Below are positions 41,956-50,988 of a DNA stretch of 64,000 nt, one piece after another. The stretch comes from Pedobacter soli (lineage in GTDB: Bacteria > Bacteroidota > Bacteroidia > Sphingobacteriales > Sphingobacteriaceae), in NCBI RefSeq assembly GCF_900101435.1, contig NZ_FMZH01000015.1, positions 32,659-96,658 of the forward strand, read 5' to 3'. The first letter of the stretch is position 1. The number at the start of each line of letters is the position of its first letter. The translations under genes were made by a program, and so were the position numbers. The notes beneath the pieces were generated by a model. It did not search any database and was not told where the DNA came from. It saw only the letters and a list, made by a program, of their open reading frames with translations.

Positions 41956-42999
41956 ATGGTACAAGGCAAAGATGTTGTAAAAGCAAGTGGATTGGTGTAT
42001 GTAACTGACAGTATGCCTGGGATATACCGGAAAGGCAAACCTGGTAAGTTTCATTATACAGATAAAGATGGAAATAAAATTACCGATGAGAAACACCTCG
42101 GGCGGATTAAAGCGCTTGTAATACCACCCGCCTGGCAAAACGTTTGGATTGCCAATAAACCCAATGCCTATTTACAGGTTACGGGAATTGATGCCGCCGG
42201 GCGCAAGCAATACAAATACCACGCAAAATGGACCAGTCGCCGCGCTGAAGATAAATATTTTCGTCTGCTCGAATTTGGAAAAGCCCTGCCCAATGCACGG
42301 AAAAACCTGCAGAAAGATCTTCGCCGAAAAGATTTCGACGAGCGTAAAGTACTGGCTATTTCTGTTGATGTACTCCAAAAAACACTGATTAGAGTAGGGA
42401 ACGAGAGTTACAAGCAATTGTATGGCTCTTTTGGACTTACCACCTTGCGCGATAAGCATGTAAAAATAAATGGAAGTAAGATTTCCATGGATTTTGTGGG
42501 CAAAAAAGGAGTACAGCAAAAAGTAGAGCTGAACGATCGCACACTGGCTAAATTGGTAAAAAAATGCAGGGATATTCCGGGGCAGGAACTTTTTCAGTTT
42601 TATACTAATGGCAGCGAACATAAAAGCATCGATTCGGGCAAAATAAATGCCTACATTAAAGAAATTACCGGCGATGATTTTACAGCAAAAGATTTCAGAA
42701 CCTGGGGCGGAACCCTCGAGGCCATGCGGCAGTTTGCCCAGTGCCAGATTAATGAAAATGCCGGTTTAAACAGTAAAAAAACAATTGTGGCTGTTTTAGA
42801 TTGTGTGGCAAAGAAACTGGGCAATACCCGGGCGGTATGCAAGAGTTCGTATGTTTACCCACTTTTACTCACCGCTTACGAGAACAATGAGCTTGAAAAA
42901 TACCTGAAAAAGATAAATAACAATTCGTATAAGGGCAAGGTAGGTCTGGAGCACAACGAAAAGGTGTTATTATCTTTCTTAAAATCAGCTAGCAAGTAA
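41956..42999 (+). CDS. DNA topoisomerase IB (poxvirus-like)
   Basis: Relaxes supercoils via a 3'-phosphotyrosyl nick. 347 residues. The N-terminal domain reads 'DSMPGIYRKGKPGKFHYTDKDGNKI...RIKALVIPPAWQNVWI'. The catalytic domain is 'RVGNESYKQLYGSFGLTTLRDKHVKINGSKISMDFVGKKG', then 'KDFRTWGGTLEAM'. The nucleophile is Tyr299 in 'CKSSYVYPLLL'. It lies 89 bases from fmt, divergent, and is followed closely by a histidine kinase gene. Confidence 0.93.
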   Translation: MVQGKDVVKASGLVYVTDSMPGIYRKGKPGKFHYTDKDGNKITDEKHLGRIKALVIPPAWQNVWIANKPNAYLQVTGIDAAGRKQYKYHAKWTSRRAEDKYFRLLEFGKALPNARKNLQKDLRRKDFDERKVLAISVDVLQKTLIRVGNESYKQLYGSFGLTTLRDKHVKINGSKISMDFVGKKGVQQKVELNDRTLAKLVKKCRDIPGQELFQFYTNGSEHKSIDSGKINAYIKEITGDDFTAKDFRTWGGTLEAMRQFAQCQINENAGLNSKKTIVAVLDCVAKKLGNTRAVCKSSYVYPLLLTAYENNELEKYLKKINNNSYKGKVGLEHNEKVLLSFLKSASK

Positions 43000-43009
43000 A
43001 AAAAGCAAT

Positions 43010-43017
43010 TATATTTG
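43010..43017 (+). promoter_or_regulatory. -7 promoter element for the PAS histidine kinase
   Basis: TATATTTG, an exact -7 match, 14 bases before the ATG at 43032 and just after the topoisomerase stop. Confidence 0.45.
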
Positions 43018-43031
43018 TTTTTTATCCTTTT

Positions 43032-44891
43032 ATGCAAATCAACCTCGACGATACAGCCAATATTTTCAATACGCTTATAGAAGAGTCTCCAATGCCAATA
43101 GCGCTCTATATTGGCGAAAATATGGTTATTCAGGTGGCCAATAGGGCCATACTTAAAGCCTGGGGCAGAGATGCATCAGTAATAGGTCAGGAACTGGCCC
43201 TTGCATTGCCCGAGTTAAAAGATCAGCCCTTTCTCGGTATCCTGAATCAGGTAAGAACTACCGGGGTAGCTTACGAAGCCAAAGAAGATAAGGTGCTACT
43301 TTTAAACAATAACGTACTTCAAACCTATTATTTCGATTTTATATATAAACCCTTAAAGGATACCGACGGAAATGTTTGGGGCATTTTAAATAATGCTACC
43401 GATGTTACCGAGCTGGTAAATGCCAAGTTTAAAGTTGAGCAAAGTGAGGCACTGTTTCGGCAAATGATTTATGATGCCCCGGTGGCCATTGGCATTTTGA
43501 GGGGGAGAGATTTGATTATTGAAGACGCCAACGATGATTTGCTGAAAATATGGGGAAAAAGTAAAGCTGTAATTGGTTTAAAACTTTTAGATGGACTACC
43601 CGAAATTATCGGCCAGCCTTTTCCAGATCTTTTAGATGAGGTTTACAATAGCGGTGTTGCACATTATGGTTACGAAACCATGGCCCGGCTGGAGCGAAAT
43701 GGGATTTTAGGTGATTTTTATTTCAATTTTGTTTACGATCCGATTTTTGGTCAGGATGGACAGGTTTCGGGTATTATGGTAGTAGCCAATGAAGTTACCG
43801 GACAGGTTATCTCAAAAATGGAAGCTGCAAAAAGTGAGGAGCGCTTTCGTAATTTCATGTACGATATACCGATGGCCACCGCGTATTACGAAACAGAAAA
43901 TCTCATCATCAGGCTGGCTAACGATGAAATGCTCCGTTTTTGGGGTAAAGATAAAAGTATAATCGGTAAAACTGTTGTAGAAGCAATCCCCGAATTGAAC
44001 GTACAGCCATTTGTAAGTATTCTACAAGAGGTATACCGAACCGGAATAACCTATCATGCCGATCAGGAAGAAGCCCGTTTAATTGTTGATGGCAAAGAAC
44101 AAAAACGCTGGTTCAGCTTTACTTACAAGCCGCTTAAAGATGCAGATGGCCAGGTTTATGCCATTATCCACGCCGCAGTGGATGTAACCAAGCAAGTGCA
44201 GTTACAGCAGCAAAAAGACGAATTTTTGGGTATTGCCAGTCACGAATTAAAAACACCTGTTACCAGTATTAAAGCCTATGCGCAGGTGCTCGAGCGGATG
44301 ATCAGGAACGAAGGTGATGAGAAAAAGGCCAATATGGTGCATAAAATGGATCTCCAGTTAAACCGCTTAACCGGCCTGATCGGCGATTTACTGGATGTGA
44401 CCAAAATTCAGTCGGGTAAAATGACCTTTAACCCGGTTGAATTTGACTTTGATGCTGCGGTTGAAGAGATTGTGGAGGAAATGCAGCACATTAGTTCTAA
44501 ACATAAAATCATTTGTGCTTTAGCCAGTAAGGCCATTGTTTTTGCAGATAAAGAACGCATTGGACAGGTTATTACCAATTTTCTCTCGAATGCAATTAAA
44601 TACTCTACTGATGCCAGTGAGGTAGAAGTTACAACTTTTAGTCAGGATGGCGAAGTAATACTAAGCGTTAAAGATTACGGCATCGGAATTTCGAAAGATA
44701 TGCAACACCTGGTGTTCGACCAGTTTTATCGTGTTGACGGAAATTTACAACATACCTACCCCGGTTTGGGTTTAGGCCTTTATATCTCGGCCGAAATTAT
44801 AAAAAGTGAAGGTGGCCGGATTTGGCTTGAAAGTACTGCCGGGCAAGGCGCTACTTTTTTCTTTGCACTAAACATAAAATTGTTCAGATAA
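43032..44891 (+). CDS. Cytosolic sensor histidine kinase with three PAS domains
   Basis: 619 residues with no membrane segment. Three PAS/PAC units lie at about 12-130, 140-260 and 270-390. Each contains 'WG[RK]..S.IG..[LV]...PE[L I]..QPF...L..V...G..Y', which points to internal triplication. HisKA carries phospho-acceptor His404 in 'FLGIASHELKTPVTSIKAYAQ'. HATPase_c shows N-box 'NFLSNAIKYS', G1 'DYGIGIS' and G2 'PGLGLGLYIS'. No receiver domain and no adjacent response regulator, so it is an orphan. The signal is unknown; redox or small ligands are typical for soluble PAS kinases. Confidence 0.93.
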   Translation: MQINLDDTANIFNTLIEESPMPIALYIGENMVIQVANRAILKAWGRDASVIGQELALALPELKDQPFLGILNQVRTTGVAYEAKEDKVLLLNNNVLQTYYFDFIYKPLKDTDGNVWGILNNATDVTELVNAKFKVEQSEALFRQMIYDAPVAIGILRGRDLIIEDANDDLLKIWGKSKAVIGLKLLDGLPEIIGQPFPDLLDEVYNSGVAHYGYETMARLERNGILGDFYFNFVYDPIFGQDGQVSGIMVVANEVTGQVISKMEAAKSEERFRNFMYDIPMATAYYETENLIIRLANDEMLRFWGKDKSIIGKTVVEAIPELNVQPFVSILQEVYRTGITYHADQEEARLIVDGKEQKRWFSFTYKPLKDADGQVYAIIHAAVDVTKQVQLQQQKDEFLGIASHELKTPVTSIKAYAQVLERMIRNEGDEKKANMVHKMDLQLNRLTGLIGDLLDVTKIQSGKMTFNPVEFDFDAAVEEIVEEMQHISSKHKIICALASKAIVFADKERIGQVITNFLSNAIKYSTDASEVEVTTFSQDGEVILSVKDYGIGISKDMQHLVFDQFYRVDGNLQHTYPGLGLGLYISAEIIKSEGGRIWLESTAGQGATFFFALNIKLFR

Positions 44892-44919
44892 TACAGTTGG
44901 CTGCAATCTGAACGATCGA

Positions 44920-45126
44920 TTATGTTTTTGGTGCTTTTTTTATCGGATGTACCGGTTGCTCTTCGTTTTCGCGCTGCTTAGCCGGATTATTCGTTTTAAC
45001 AGGCTTGTTGGGTAAGCTGTCGTTTTCTTTTCTCACCGTTTTATGGTCAACAGGCTCTCTGCCTTTTGGAACCTCTTCCTGATAATTGCTTCCAGGTTTA
45101 TCGCTTTTAACTTTTGGACCGCTCAT
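44920..45126 (-). CDS. Small Lys/Pro/Asn-rich hydrophilic protein
   Basis: 68 residues, almost entirely charged or Pro/Asn ('SGPKVKSDKPGSNYQEEVPKGREPVDHKTVRKENDSLPNKP'), with no signal peptide or hydrophobic core. It is probably intrinsically disordered. Convergent with the histidine kinase. No family is recognised, but the frame fills the gap neatly and has a plausible ATG. Confidence 0.55.
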   Translation of the reverse strand: MSGPKVKSDKPGSNYQEEVPKGREPVDHKTVRKENDSLPNKPVKTNNPAKQRENEEQPVHPIKKAPKT

Positions 45127-45277
45127 ATTGTTAATTGTTAATGTTAAAAGGTTTTAAGGTTGAAATGTTGCTAGCACCCAGCCAAATCCTTTAATTAATA
45201 ACAATGCTTTAGCGGTTAAGTTTGAAAAATTGCGCTTTCCATTCACTCAGCCATCCAATAATTTACTCGATGCGTCT

Positions 45278-46543
45278 TTACGGATAAAGCAGATACTTTT
45301 TACGCATGGTTTTGTAAGCACTCAGCCCTGGTTCCCAGCTGGCCCTGATTTCGGCTTCGCTTTTTCCATCAATAATCTGTTGCCTGAAATCGCCAGAGCC
45401 AACCAATTTTTCAATGGTGCCCATTTCTTTGCTTAGTTTAGAGTTAAAAAAGTCTTCTTTTTTAGGCGATGCCTGATACAGTGAAATTAACCACGATAAA
45501 TTAACCTGTTTGCTTTTGCGTAGTTCGGCCGTATCGTAGGTTCTTAAATCCAGTCCGTAACAAACCTGATCCTGAAACAAAGGTGTTTCCGACATACCTT
45601 TTATGCTGGTAGGGGTAAAGCTGAAATCGAATTTTCCTTTCAGGTAAGGTGCCCCAACAATAGTAAAGGGAAACTGGGTGCCACGACCATGGTTTAAATA
45701 AGTGCCTTCAAATAAACAGGTTGAAGGATAAAGCAGAATAGCTTGCTGTGTATTTAAGTTAGGCGATGGTTTAACCGGTAAGGTGTATTCCATATCATGG
45801 TTGTAATTGGCGTTTTTAATCACCGTAATCTTACACTTCACCTTATCTTTTAACCAGCCTTCGCCATTTAACATTTGCGCATATTCGCCAACGGTTAAAC
45901 CATGTGCAATAGGAATAGGCTGTATGCCGATGCCCGATTTAAACTTAGGATCCAGAATTGGGCCATCAATTAAATAGCCGTTTGGGTTTGGCCGGTCTAA
46001 AATCAGCAACGTTTTTTTGTTGGCTGCACAGGCTTCCATAACATGTTGCAGGGTATTGATGTAGGTATAAAAACGAACACCCACATCCTGTATATCGAAA
46101 ACCATAATGTCAATATCGGCCAGATCTTCAGCCGTTGGGGTACTGTGTTTACCGTAAAGTGAAATGGCTTTGATACCGGTTTTGGTATCAACATCATCAT
46201 TAACCGTAACGCCGGCACTTGCATTTCCTCTAAATCCATGTTCGGGGCCAAATATTTTCTGGATTTTAACGCCTAATTTTAAGAGGCTGTCAACCGAGGT
46301 TTGTGTGCCAATTACTGAAGTAGGGTTAACCACCATACCCACCCGTTTACCTTTTAAAAGCGGCAGGTATAATTCGGTTTGCTCGGCACCGGTTTTAAGC
46401 GCTGATGGCAGTTTCATTTTCCTGATCATCAGTTTTTTGTTTTCCAGGCCTTTGCCTGCAACTTCCTTTTCAAGCGGTTTGGGTTGTCCACAGGCCGATA
46501 AGGCAATTAAACTGGTTAAAGCAAAGCTGAGGTATTGTTTCAT
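45278..46543 (-). CDS. namZ: Exo-beta-N-acetylmuramidase NamZ (DUF1343), lipoprotein
   Basis: Releases terminal MurNAc from peptidoglycan fragments. 421 residues with lipobox 'LIALSACG' (lipidated Cys ~18). Family blocks: 'KRVGMVVNPTSVIGTQTSVDSL', 'IFGPEHGFRGNASAGVTVND', 'DIMVFDIQDVGVRFYTYINTL', 'LDRPNPNGYLIDGPILD', 'PIPIAHGLTVGEYAQMLNGEGWL' and 'HGRGTQFPF'. It fits the cell-wall-recycling theme with the GH20 hexosaminidase at 2604. Confidence 0.92.
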   Translation of the reverse strand: MKQYLSFALTSLIALSACGQPKPLEKEVAGKGLENKKLMIRKMKLPSALKTGAEQTELYLPLLKGKRVGMVVNPTSVIGTQTSVDSLLKLGVKIQKIFGPEHGFRGNASAGVTVNDDVDTKTGIKAISLYGKHSTPTAEDLADIDIMVFDIQDVGVRFYTYINTLQHVMEACAANKKTLLILDRPNPNGYLIDGPILDPKFKSGIGIQPIPIAHGLTVGEYAQMLNGEGWLKDKVKCKITVIKNANYNHDMEYTLPVKPSPNLNTQQAILLYPSTCLFEGTYLNHGRGTQFPFTIVGAPYLKGKFDFSFTPTSIKGMSETPLFQDQVCYGLDLRTYDTAELRKSKQVNLSWLISLYQASPKKEDFFNSKLSKEMGTIEKLVGSGDFRQQIIDGKSEAEIRASWEPGLSAYKTMRKKYLLYP

Positions 46544-46708
46544 ATCCGGTATATTCTAATCTTGCATGGCTGCGGCAAAACAATTTATCCTTGTTATTGG
46601 TATTGCTTTGGGCACGGCAGCATTATTGTTAAAGTTGCTTATTTATTTTCGAAAATGCCATTTTTTAAAAGGAATTGAGCATTTTTGTTACTTAGAAACC
46701 TGTTAAAA

Positions 46709-47929
46709 TTGAATTTCGAATATTTTATAGCCGGGCGGATAGCCGTTAAATCAGAACGTACATTTTCAAAGCTTATCGTTCGTATTGCGATAGCGGGCGT
46801 AATGCTGAGTTTGGCGGTTATGATCCTCTCTATTGCCATCATTAAAGGCTTTAAAACCGAAATTAAGGATAAGGTACGTGGTTATTTGGGCGATGTACAA
46901 ATTACACGCTACGATCTGAACAACTCGTTTGAGCATTCGCCATTTGTTTTAGATGATACCACTAAAAACGAGCTCAAAAATAATCCCAATATCGAATATT
47001 TTTATCCCTTTGCCACCAAGCCTGGTATTCTTTCGGCCAATAACGAAATAGAAGGAATAAATTTTAAAGGGGTAGATAAAAGTTATAACTGGTCTTACAT
47101 TAAAAAACACCTGATTAGTGGCAGCATCATCAATTTTGCCGATAGCACAAAGGCCATGCAGGAATTATTGATTTCGAATTACACCGCCAATCGCCTAAAA
47201 TTGAAAACGGGTGATGATTTTATCATGTATTTTGTACAGAACCAGTTGCGCCCGCGGAAGTTTAAAATTGTAGGCATTTACGATATTGGTGTAGAAGATA
47301 TTGATAAGGGTTTTGTTTTGGGTAACCTGAATATTATTAAGCGTTTAAATAATTGGGCGCATAACGAGATTGGTGGAATAGAAATCAGGATTAAGGATTT
47401 TAGCAAACTGCAGCCTGTTGCCGATGAGATTTATGAAAAACTGCCACGTAACCTGCGTTCTTTTTCTATTGAAGAAAACTTTCCCAATATTTTTACCTGG
47501 CTTGGGTTGTTAGATGTGAATACAAAAGTGTTATTAATTTTAATGCTGATTGTAGGAGTAATTAATATGGTTACCGCTTTGTTAATCATGATTTTAGAGC
47601 GTACCAACATGATTGGGATGCTTAAATCGTTTGGCGCCAGCAACTGGAGCATTATGAAGATTTTCCTTTACAATGCGGCTTACCTGATTGGAATAGGGCT
47701 ATTGCTAGGCAATATTTTAGGCCTGGGTTTAGGTTTTTTTCAGCAGGCTACACATATTTTCAAACTTAACCAGGCATCCTATTTTTTAGCCTATGCACCA
47801 ATCGAATTTCATTTTATTGATGTACTGCTACTCAATGTGGTAACGGTTGTGGTATGTTTAACTGTGTTGATTGTGCCTTCGCTGTTAATCAGCAAAGTTT
47901 CTCCGTTAAAAGCCATCCGTTTTAAATAG
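46709..47929 (+). CDS. LolC/LolE-type ABC transporter permease (FtsX-like)
   Basis: Inner-membrane component that probably extracts lipoproteins or lipids for the outer membrane. 406 residues with a TTG start at 46709 (NFEYFIAGRIAVKS); another in-frame TTG at 46685 is possible. The first membrane helix is 'IVRIAIAGVMLSLAVMILSIAIIKGF' and a MacB-type periplasmic domain spans about 45-265. Three more helices follow in the FtsX domain ('VLLILMLIVGVINMVTALLIMILERTNMIGMLKSFGAS'). No ATPase gene is next to it, so LolD would be elsewhere. Confidence 0.88.
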   Translation: MNFEYFIAGRIAVKSERTFSKLIVRIAIAGVMLSLAVMILSIAIIKGFKTEIKDKVRGYLGDVQITRYDLNNSFEHSPFVLDDTTKNELKNNPNIEYFYPFATKPGILSANNEIEGINFKGVDKSYNWSYIKKHLISGSIINFADSTKAMQELLISNYTANRLKLKTGDDFIMYFVQNQLRPRKFKIVGIYDIGVEDIDKGFVLGNLNIIKRLNNWAHNEIGGIEIRIKDFSKLQPVADEIYEKLPRNLRSFSIEENFPNIFTWLGLLDVNTKVLLILMLIVGVINMVTALLIMILERTNMIGMLKSFGASNWSIMKIFLYNAAYLIGIGLLLGNILGLGLGFFQQATHIFKLNQASYFLAYAPIEFHFIDVLLLNVVTVVVCLTVLIVPSLLISKVSPLKAIRFK

Positions 47930-47936
47930 GGCATAA

Positions 47937-47983
47937 AAAAGCCTGGGTCATCAAATCAGATCATTTTCGACGCCCAGGCAACC
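47937..47983 (-). terminator. Terminator of the 48011 lipoprotein gene
   Basis: The stem gcctggg (47941-47947) / cccaggc (47973-47979) with a 25-base loop. The A run at 47935-47940 gives a T tract on the minus strand. It sits between convergent genes. Confidence 0.6.
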
Positions 47984-48010
47984 TAAACCTAACTTTTTTA
48001 TTCGTTCGCG

Positions 48011-48454
48011 TTAATTTGCTTTTTTTAAAATGTACTCATATTGCAGGTACACGTATGAGGTAGCTGCAGGGTTTTCGGAGGTAGCTGGCTTAAACTTCTT
48101 TTTAAGGGTGAGATCGGTAGCATTGCTTAAAACCTCATACTCTCCGTTTAAAATCATGTTCCAGTCAAAATCGGCGGTATATGCACCTTCATTAACAAAA
48201 ACAGCCAGTCCTTTATTAAAGGTGTAAGTACCCGATCCTGCTGTGGGTTTACCGGTATTTTTGTAGGTGATGCTAAAACGCCCGTTTTTTAACGAAGCCG
48301 AAATAGGGTAGGTGTTCGGTACCGATTTTGCACTATTGGTTACAACCAGTAAACCTGTATAATCGCCATCGTTTACCACATCAACCTTGTCAGGCTTTTT
48401 ACAGCCCAGCGATAGTCCCAGGGTAAATAACAGGATGGAGATTTTAGCTTTCAT
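48011..48454 (-). CDS. Putative lipoprotein of unknown function
   Basis: 147 residues with lipobox 'LGLSLGCKK' (Cys ~18). The body is Ser/Thr/Asn-rich with alternating beta pattern ('GDYTGLLVVTNSAKSVPNTYPISASLKNGRFSITYKNTGKPTAGSGTYTF'). No family recognised. Confidence 0.75.
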   Translation of the reverse strand: MKAKISILLFTLGLSLGCKKPDKVDVVNDGDYTGLLVVTNSAKSVPNTYPISASLKNGRFSITYKNTGKPTAGSGTYTFNKGLAVFVNEGAYTADFDWNMILNGEYEVLSNATDLTLKKKFKPATSENPAATSYVYLQYEYILKKAN

Positions 48455-48490
48455 ACTCCTTAAACGGAGACCGAAACCAAAACGCTACAG

Positions 48491-49291
48491 CTAAACTGAA
48501 ATCCAGTCGGTTCCTTGTGTGCTATGCAGAAACTCTGTTCTGGGCGGTAGGTTTAAATAAGGGTAAGTTACCTTCGACAGATAAAGACCTGTAGGATGCG
48601 CCGGATCTAAAGTTTTGGGTGTTTGCAGGTTAATTAAAAGGCTTTCAAACTCATCCAAACTCAGTTCGCCTAATCCGGTTTTAAGGATTTTTCCCATTAA
48701 AATGCGGATCATTTTACTTAAAAAACGATTGCTGGCAATATGGAAGCGAATACGGTCGCCTTTTTCGTTCACAAATAAATCGGCTTCCATTACATTGCAA
48801 ATGGTGTGTTCGTATTTATTGGGCTGGGTACAAAAGGCCCGGTAATCTTTGTATTGTGGAAGCAGATTTACAGCCGCTTTCATTTTTTGCAAATCCAGTT
48901 GCGGAGCCAGATAAAATGAGCTCTGGTTGCTTAAAAACGGATCTTTATAGGTATGGATAAAATAATCATACCTGCGCTGAACGGCATCGAAACGGGCATG
49001 TGGCAGGCCTTCCATTGGGATAATATCGAAAACAGCAATGTTTTGGGGTAAAGCTTTGTTTAAGCGGTAAAGCAAGTCAAAATCAAAGAGCTGATCGATA
49101 TCGGCATGAAAGAAAAACTGACTGGCGTGTACATGCGCATCTGTTCGGCCGCAACCAATAATGGGAACAGGTTGTTTTAAAATTTTTTCCAATGCTTTTT
49201 CAATTACGGCTTGTACGCTAATGGCGCCCGGTTGTTTTTGCCAGCCGTTGTAATGCTGGCCCTGATAAGCAATGTGGAAGAAGTATCTCAT
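48491..49291 (-). CDS. truA: tRNA pseudouridine(38-40) synthase
   Basis: Isomerises uridines 38-40 in the tRNA anticodon arm. 266 residues from the ATG at 49291, matching the conserved start 'MRYFFHIAYQGQHYNGWQKQPGAISVQAVIEKAL'. Catalytic Asp51 lies in 'IIGCGRTDAHVHASQFFFH'. 'FDAVQRRYDYFIHTY' and 'IRFHIASNRFLSKMIRILMGKILKTG' follow. Confidence 0.95.
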   Translation of the reverse strand: MRYFFHIAYQGQHYNGWQKQPGAISVQAVIEKALEKILKQPVPIIGCGRTDAHVHASQFFFHADIDQLFDFDLLYRLNKALPQNIAVFDIIPMEGLPHARFDAVQRRYDYFIHTYKDPFLSNQSSFYLAPQLDLQKMKAAVNLLPQYKDYRAFCTQPNKYEHTICNVMEADLFVNEKGDRIRFHIASNRFLSKMIRILMGKILKTGLGELSLDEFESLLINLQTPKTLDPAHPTGLYLSKVTYPYLNLPPRTEFLHSTQGTDWISV

Positions 49292-49367
49292 TATTTTGGA
49301 CTGCAATTTTACGGAAATTTTGGCATCAAGGGCATTAAATTCCTAATTTGCCGCTCAAATAACCGAA

Positions 49368-49751
49368 ATGAACATTACTAATTGTCCCTGCGGAAGCGGT
49401 TTACTTTACCAAAACTGCTGTAAACCATATCATTTAAAACAAGAAAAGCCGCCTACTGCCGAAGCCTTAATGCGTTCGCGGTATTCTGCTTTTGTAGTTC
49501 ACGATGGCGATTACCTGGTGGAAACCACACACAGCAGCAAAAGGAAAGGTAACAGCAAAGACGCCTATTTAAAAAGTGCAAAAAATACCAAATGGCTTAA
49601 ACTCGAAATTGTGGGCGCAACTTTTGATACCGTAGAGTTTAAAGCTTATTACCTCAATAAGAAATTCCAAACCGAAGTATTGCACGAAAAATCGAACTTC
49701 AGGTTAGAAGATGGGAAGTGGTATTATGTGGATGGGGAGTTTTACTCATAA
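49368..49751 (+). CDS. YchJ-family protein with SEC-C-like zinc motif
   Basis: 127 residues. The N-terminal Cys cluster 'NCPCGSGLLYQNCCKPYH' is the SEC-C/YchJ zinc site. The NTF2-like domain follows: 'AEALMRSRYSAFVVHDGDYLVETTHSSKR', then 'WLKLEIVGA...VEFKAYYL' and 'EKSNFRLEDGKWYYVDGEF'. Function unknown. The last 6 bases overlap the convergent DUF4143 ATPase gene. Confidence 0.9.
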   Translation: MNITNCPCGSGLLYQNCCKPYHLKQEKPPTAEALMRSRYSAFVVHDGDYLVETTHSSKRKGNSKDAYLKSAKNTKWLKLEIVGATFDTVEFKAYYLNKKFQTEVLHEKSNFRLEDGKWYYVDGEFYS

Positions 49752-50870
49752 TAAGAAATCACTAATGTTTTCAGGTGTTATCACTTTGGTTTCCACATCA
49801 AGATAAGCATTTAAGAACGTTTTTGGAAATTTAGCATTAGATTTAGGATTCCATTTAATTTCATAAGCACTCATTAATCCATTCCGTTCTTCAATGTAGT
49901 CAATCTCTTGCTGGGCATGTGTGCGCCAAAAATATTGGTTGCAGTTAATTTGTTGGTAGGCCAGAAATTTCACCCGTTCGCTAATAACAAAGTTTTCCCA
50001 AAGCGCACCTATATCCTGACGTAGCGCTGCAGGGCTAAATTGGTTAATGACCGCATTTCTGATACCATTATCATAAAAGTAAATCTTTCTGCTTTTCTTT
50101 AGCTCATTCCTTAAATTTCTACTTAGAGACCCTAATCTGAATATGATAAATGCTTTTTCGAGCAGATCAATATATTTTTCGGTCGTTTGATTATCCAAAC
50201 CGGCTATTTGACCTAGTTCGTTGTATGATATCTCATTTCCGACCTGGAAAGCCAAAGCCTGCACCAGGCGCTCCATTTTATCGGGCTTCTGTATCTTTTC
50301 CCAGGTTAGGATATCTTTATACAGGTAGCTATCTGATAATTGTTTTAACCGGATTTCTTCTTCTCCAGGGTTGGTTACAATTTCGGGGTAATAGCCATAA
50401 ACGAGGCGATGGTTTAATAATCTTTTCTCGGTAAGTAAACCATGTTCTGCTACCATTTCTCCAAATGAGAAAGGGAAGAGGTTATACTCCCATTTTCTAC
50501 CGGTGAGCGGTTCATTGATGTGATTGGCCAATTCGAATGCTGATGAGCCTGTAGCCAGCACTTTTACATCTTTAAGCTGATCGATAATTAATTTGATCGA
50601 TAAACCAATGTTATCAACTCTTTGCGCTTCATCAATAATTAAAGTTTTAGCCTTGCCAAGAAGTGCACGTAAAGATGTAGCTGTAGTATTGGTGAGTAAG
50701 GTTCTGATGTCAGCGTCATCTCCATTCCACCATGTTACAGGTTGAGCGAATTTTGAGGATAACTGATTTAAAAGCGTGCTCTTTCCAACTTGCCTGGGGC
50801 CTAATAAAATAATTGCTTTATTATCTTTCAGGTGTTTTTCAACTGAATCTGATATGGCTCTTAAAATCAT
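49746..50870 (-). CDS. DUF4143 AAA+ ATPase
   Basis: 374 residues from the ATG at 50870; the frame extends upstream only through tandem repeats. Walker A GPRQVGKST lies at 24-32 and Walker B in 'KTLIIDEAQRV'. Also present are 'VLATGSSAFELANHINEPLTGR' and 'LFPFSFGEMV'. The DUF4143 domain (~165-330) reads 'YLYKDILTWEKI', 'YNELGQIAGLDNQTTEKYIDLLEKAFIIFRLGS', 'KIYFYDNGIRNAVI' and the nuclease-like 'YFWRTHAQQEIDYIEERNG...EIKW'. It is often listed near toxin or mobile contexts. Its role is unknown. Palindromic tandem repeats sit directly before its start codon. Confidence 0.9.
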   Translation of the reverse strand: MILRAISDSVEKHLKDNKAIILLGPRQVGKSTLLNQLSSKFAQPVTWWNGDDADIRTLLTNTTATSLRALLGKAKTLIIDEAQRVDNIGLSIKLIIDQLKDVKVLATGSSAFELANHINEPLTGRKWEYNLFPFSFGEMVAEHGLLTEKRLLNHRLVYGYYPEIVTNPGEEEIRLKQLSDSYLYKDILTWEKIQKPDKMERLVQALAFQVGNEISYNELGQIAGLDNQTTEKYIDLLEKAFIIFRLGSLSRNLRNELKKSRKIYFYDNGIRNAVINQFSPAALRQDIGALWENFVISERVKFLAYQQINCNQYFWRTHAQQEIDYIEERNGLMSAYEIKWNPKSNAKFPKTFLNAYLDVETKVITPENISDFLL

Positions 50871-50950
50871 AATCGCAAATTTAATATAAATTTTGCGAAT
50901 GTAATCGCAAATTTCATATAAATTTTGCGAATGTAATCGCAAAATTAACA
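50871..50950. repeat. 32-bp tandem palindromes at the DUF4143 ATPase start
   Basis: Two full units and a partial third begin at 50871, 50903 and 50935. Each is an imperfect palindrome with arms tcgcaaat / attttgcga around an AT-rich centre. The unit ends at the base before the ATG. They look like an operator array or a recognition site for the adjacent protein. Confidence 0.75.
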
Positions 50951-50988
50951 AAAATGCTTTTGCCTGATAGCATTACGAAAGCTAGAAA

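Noticed and set aside
50871..50951. N-terminal extension of the DUF4143 ATPase (27 residues, Ile/Tyr/Lys-rich).
   Set aside because: It is only a translation of the tandem palindromes; the conserved protein starts at the ATG at 50870.
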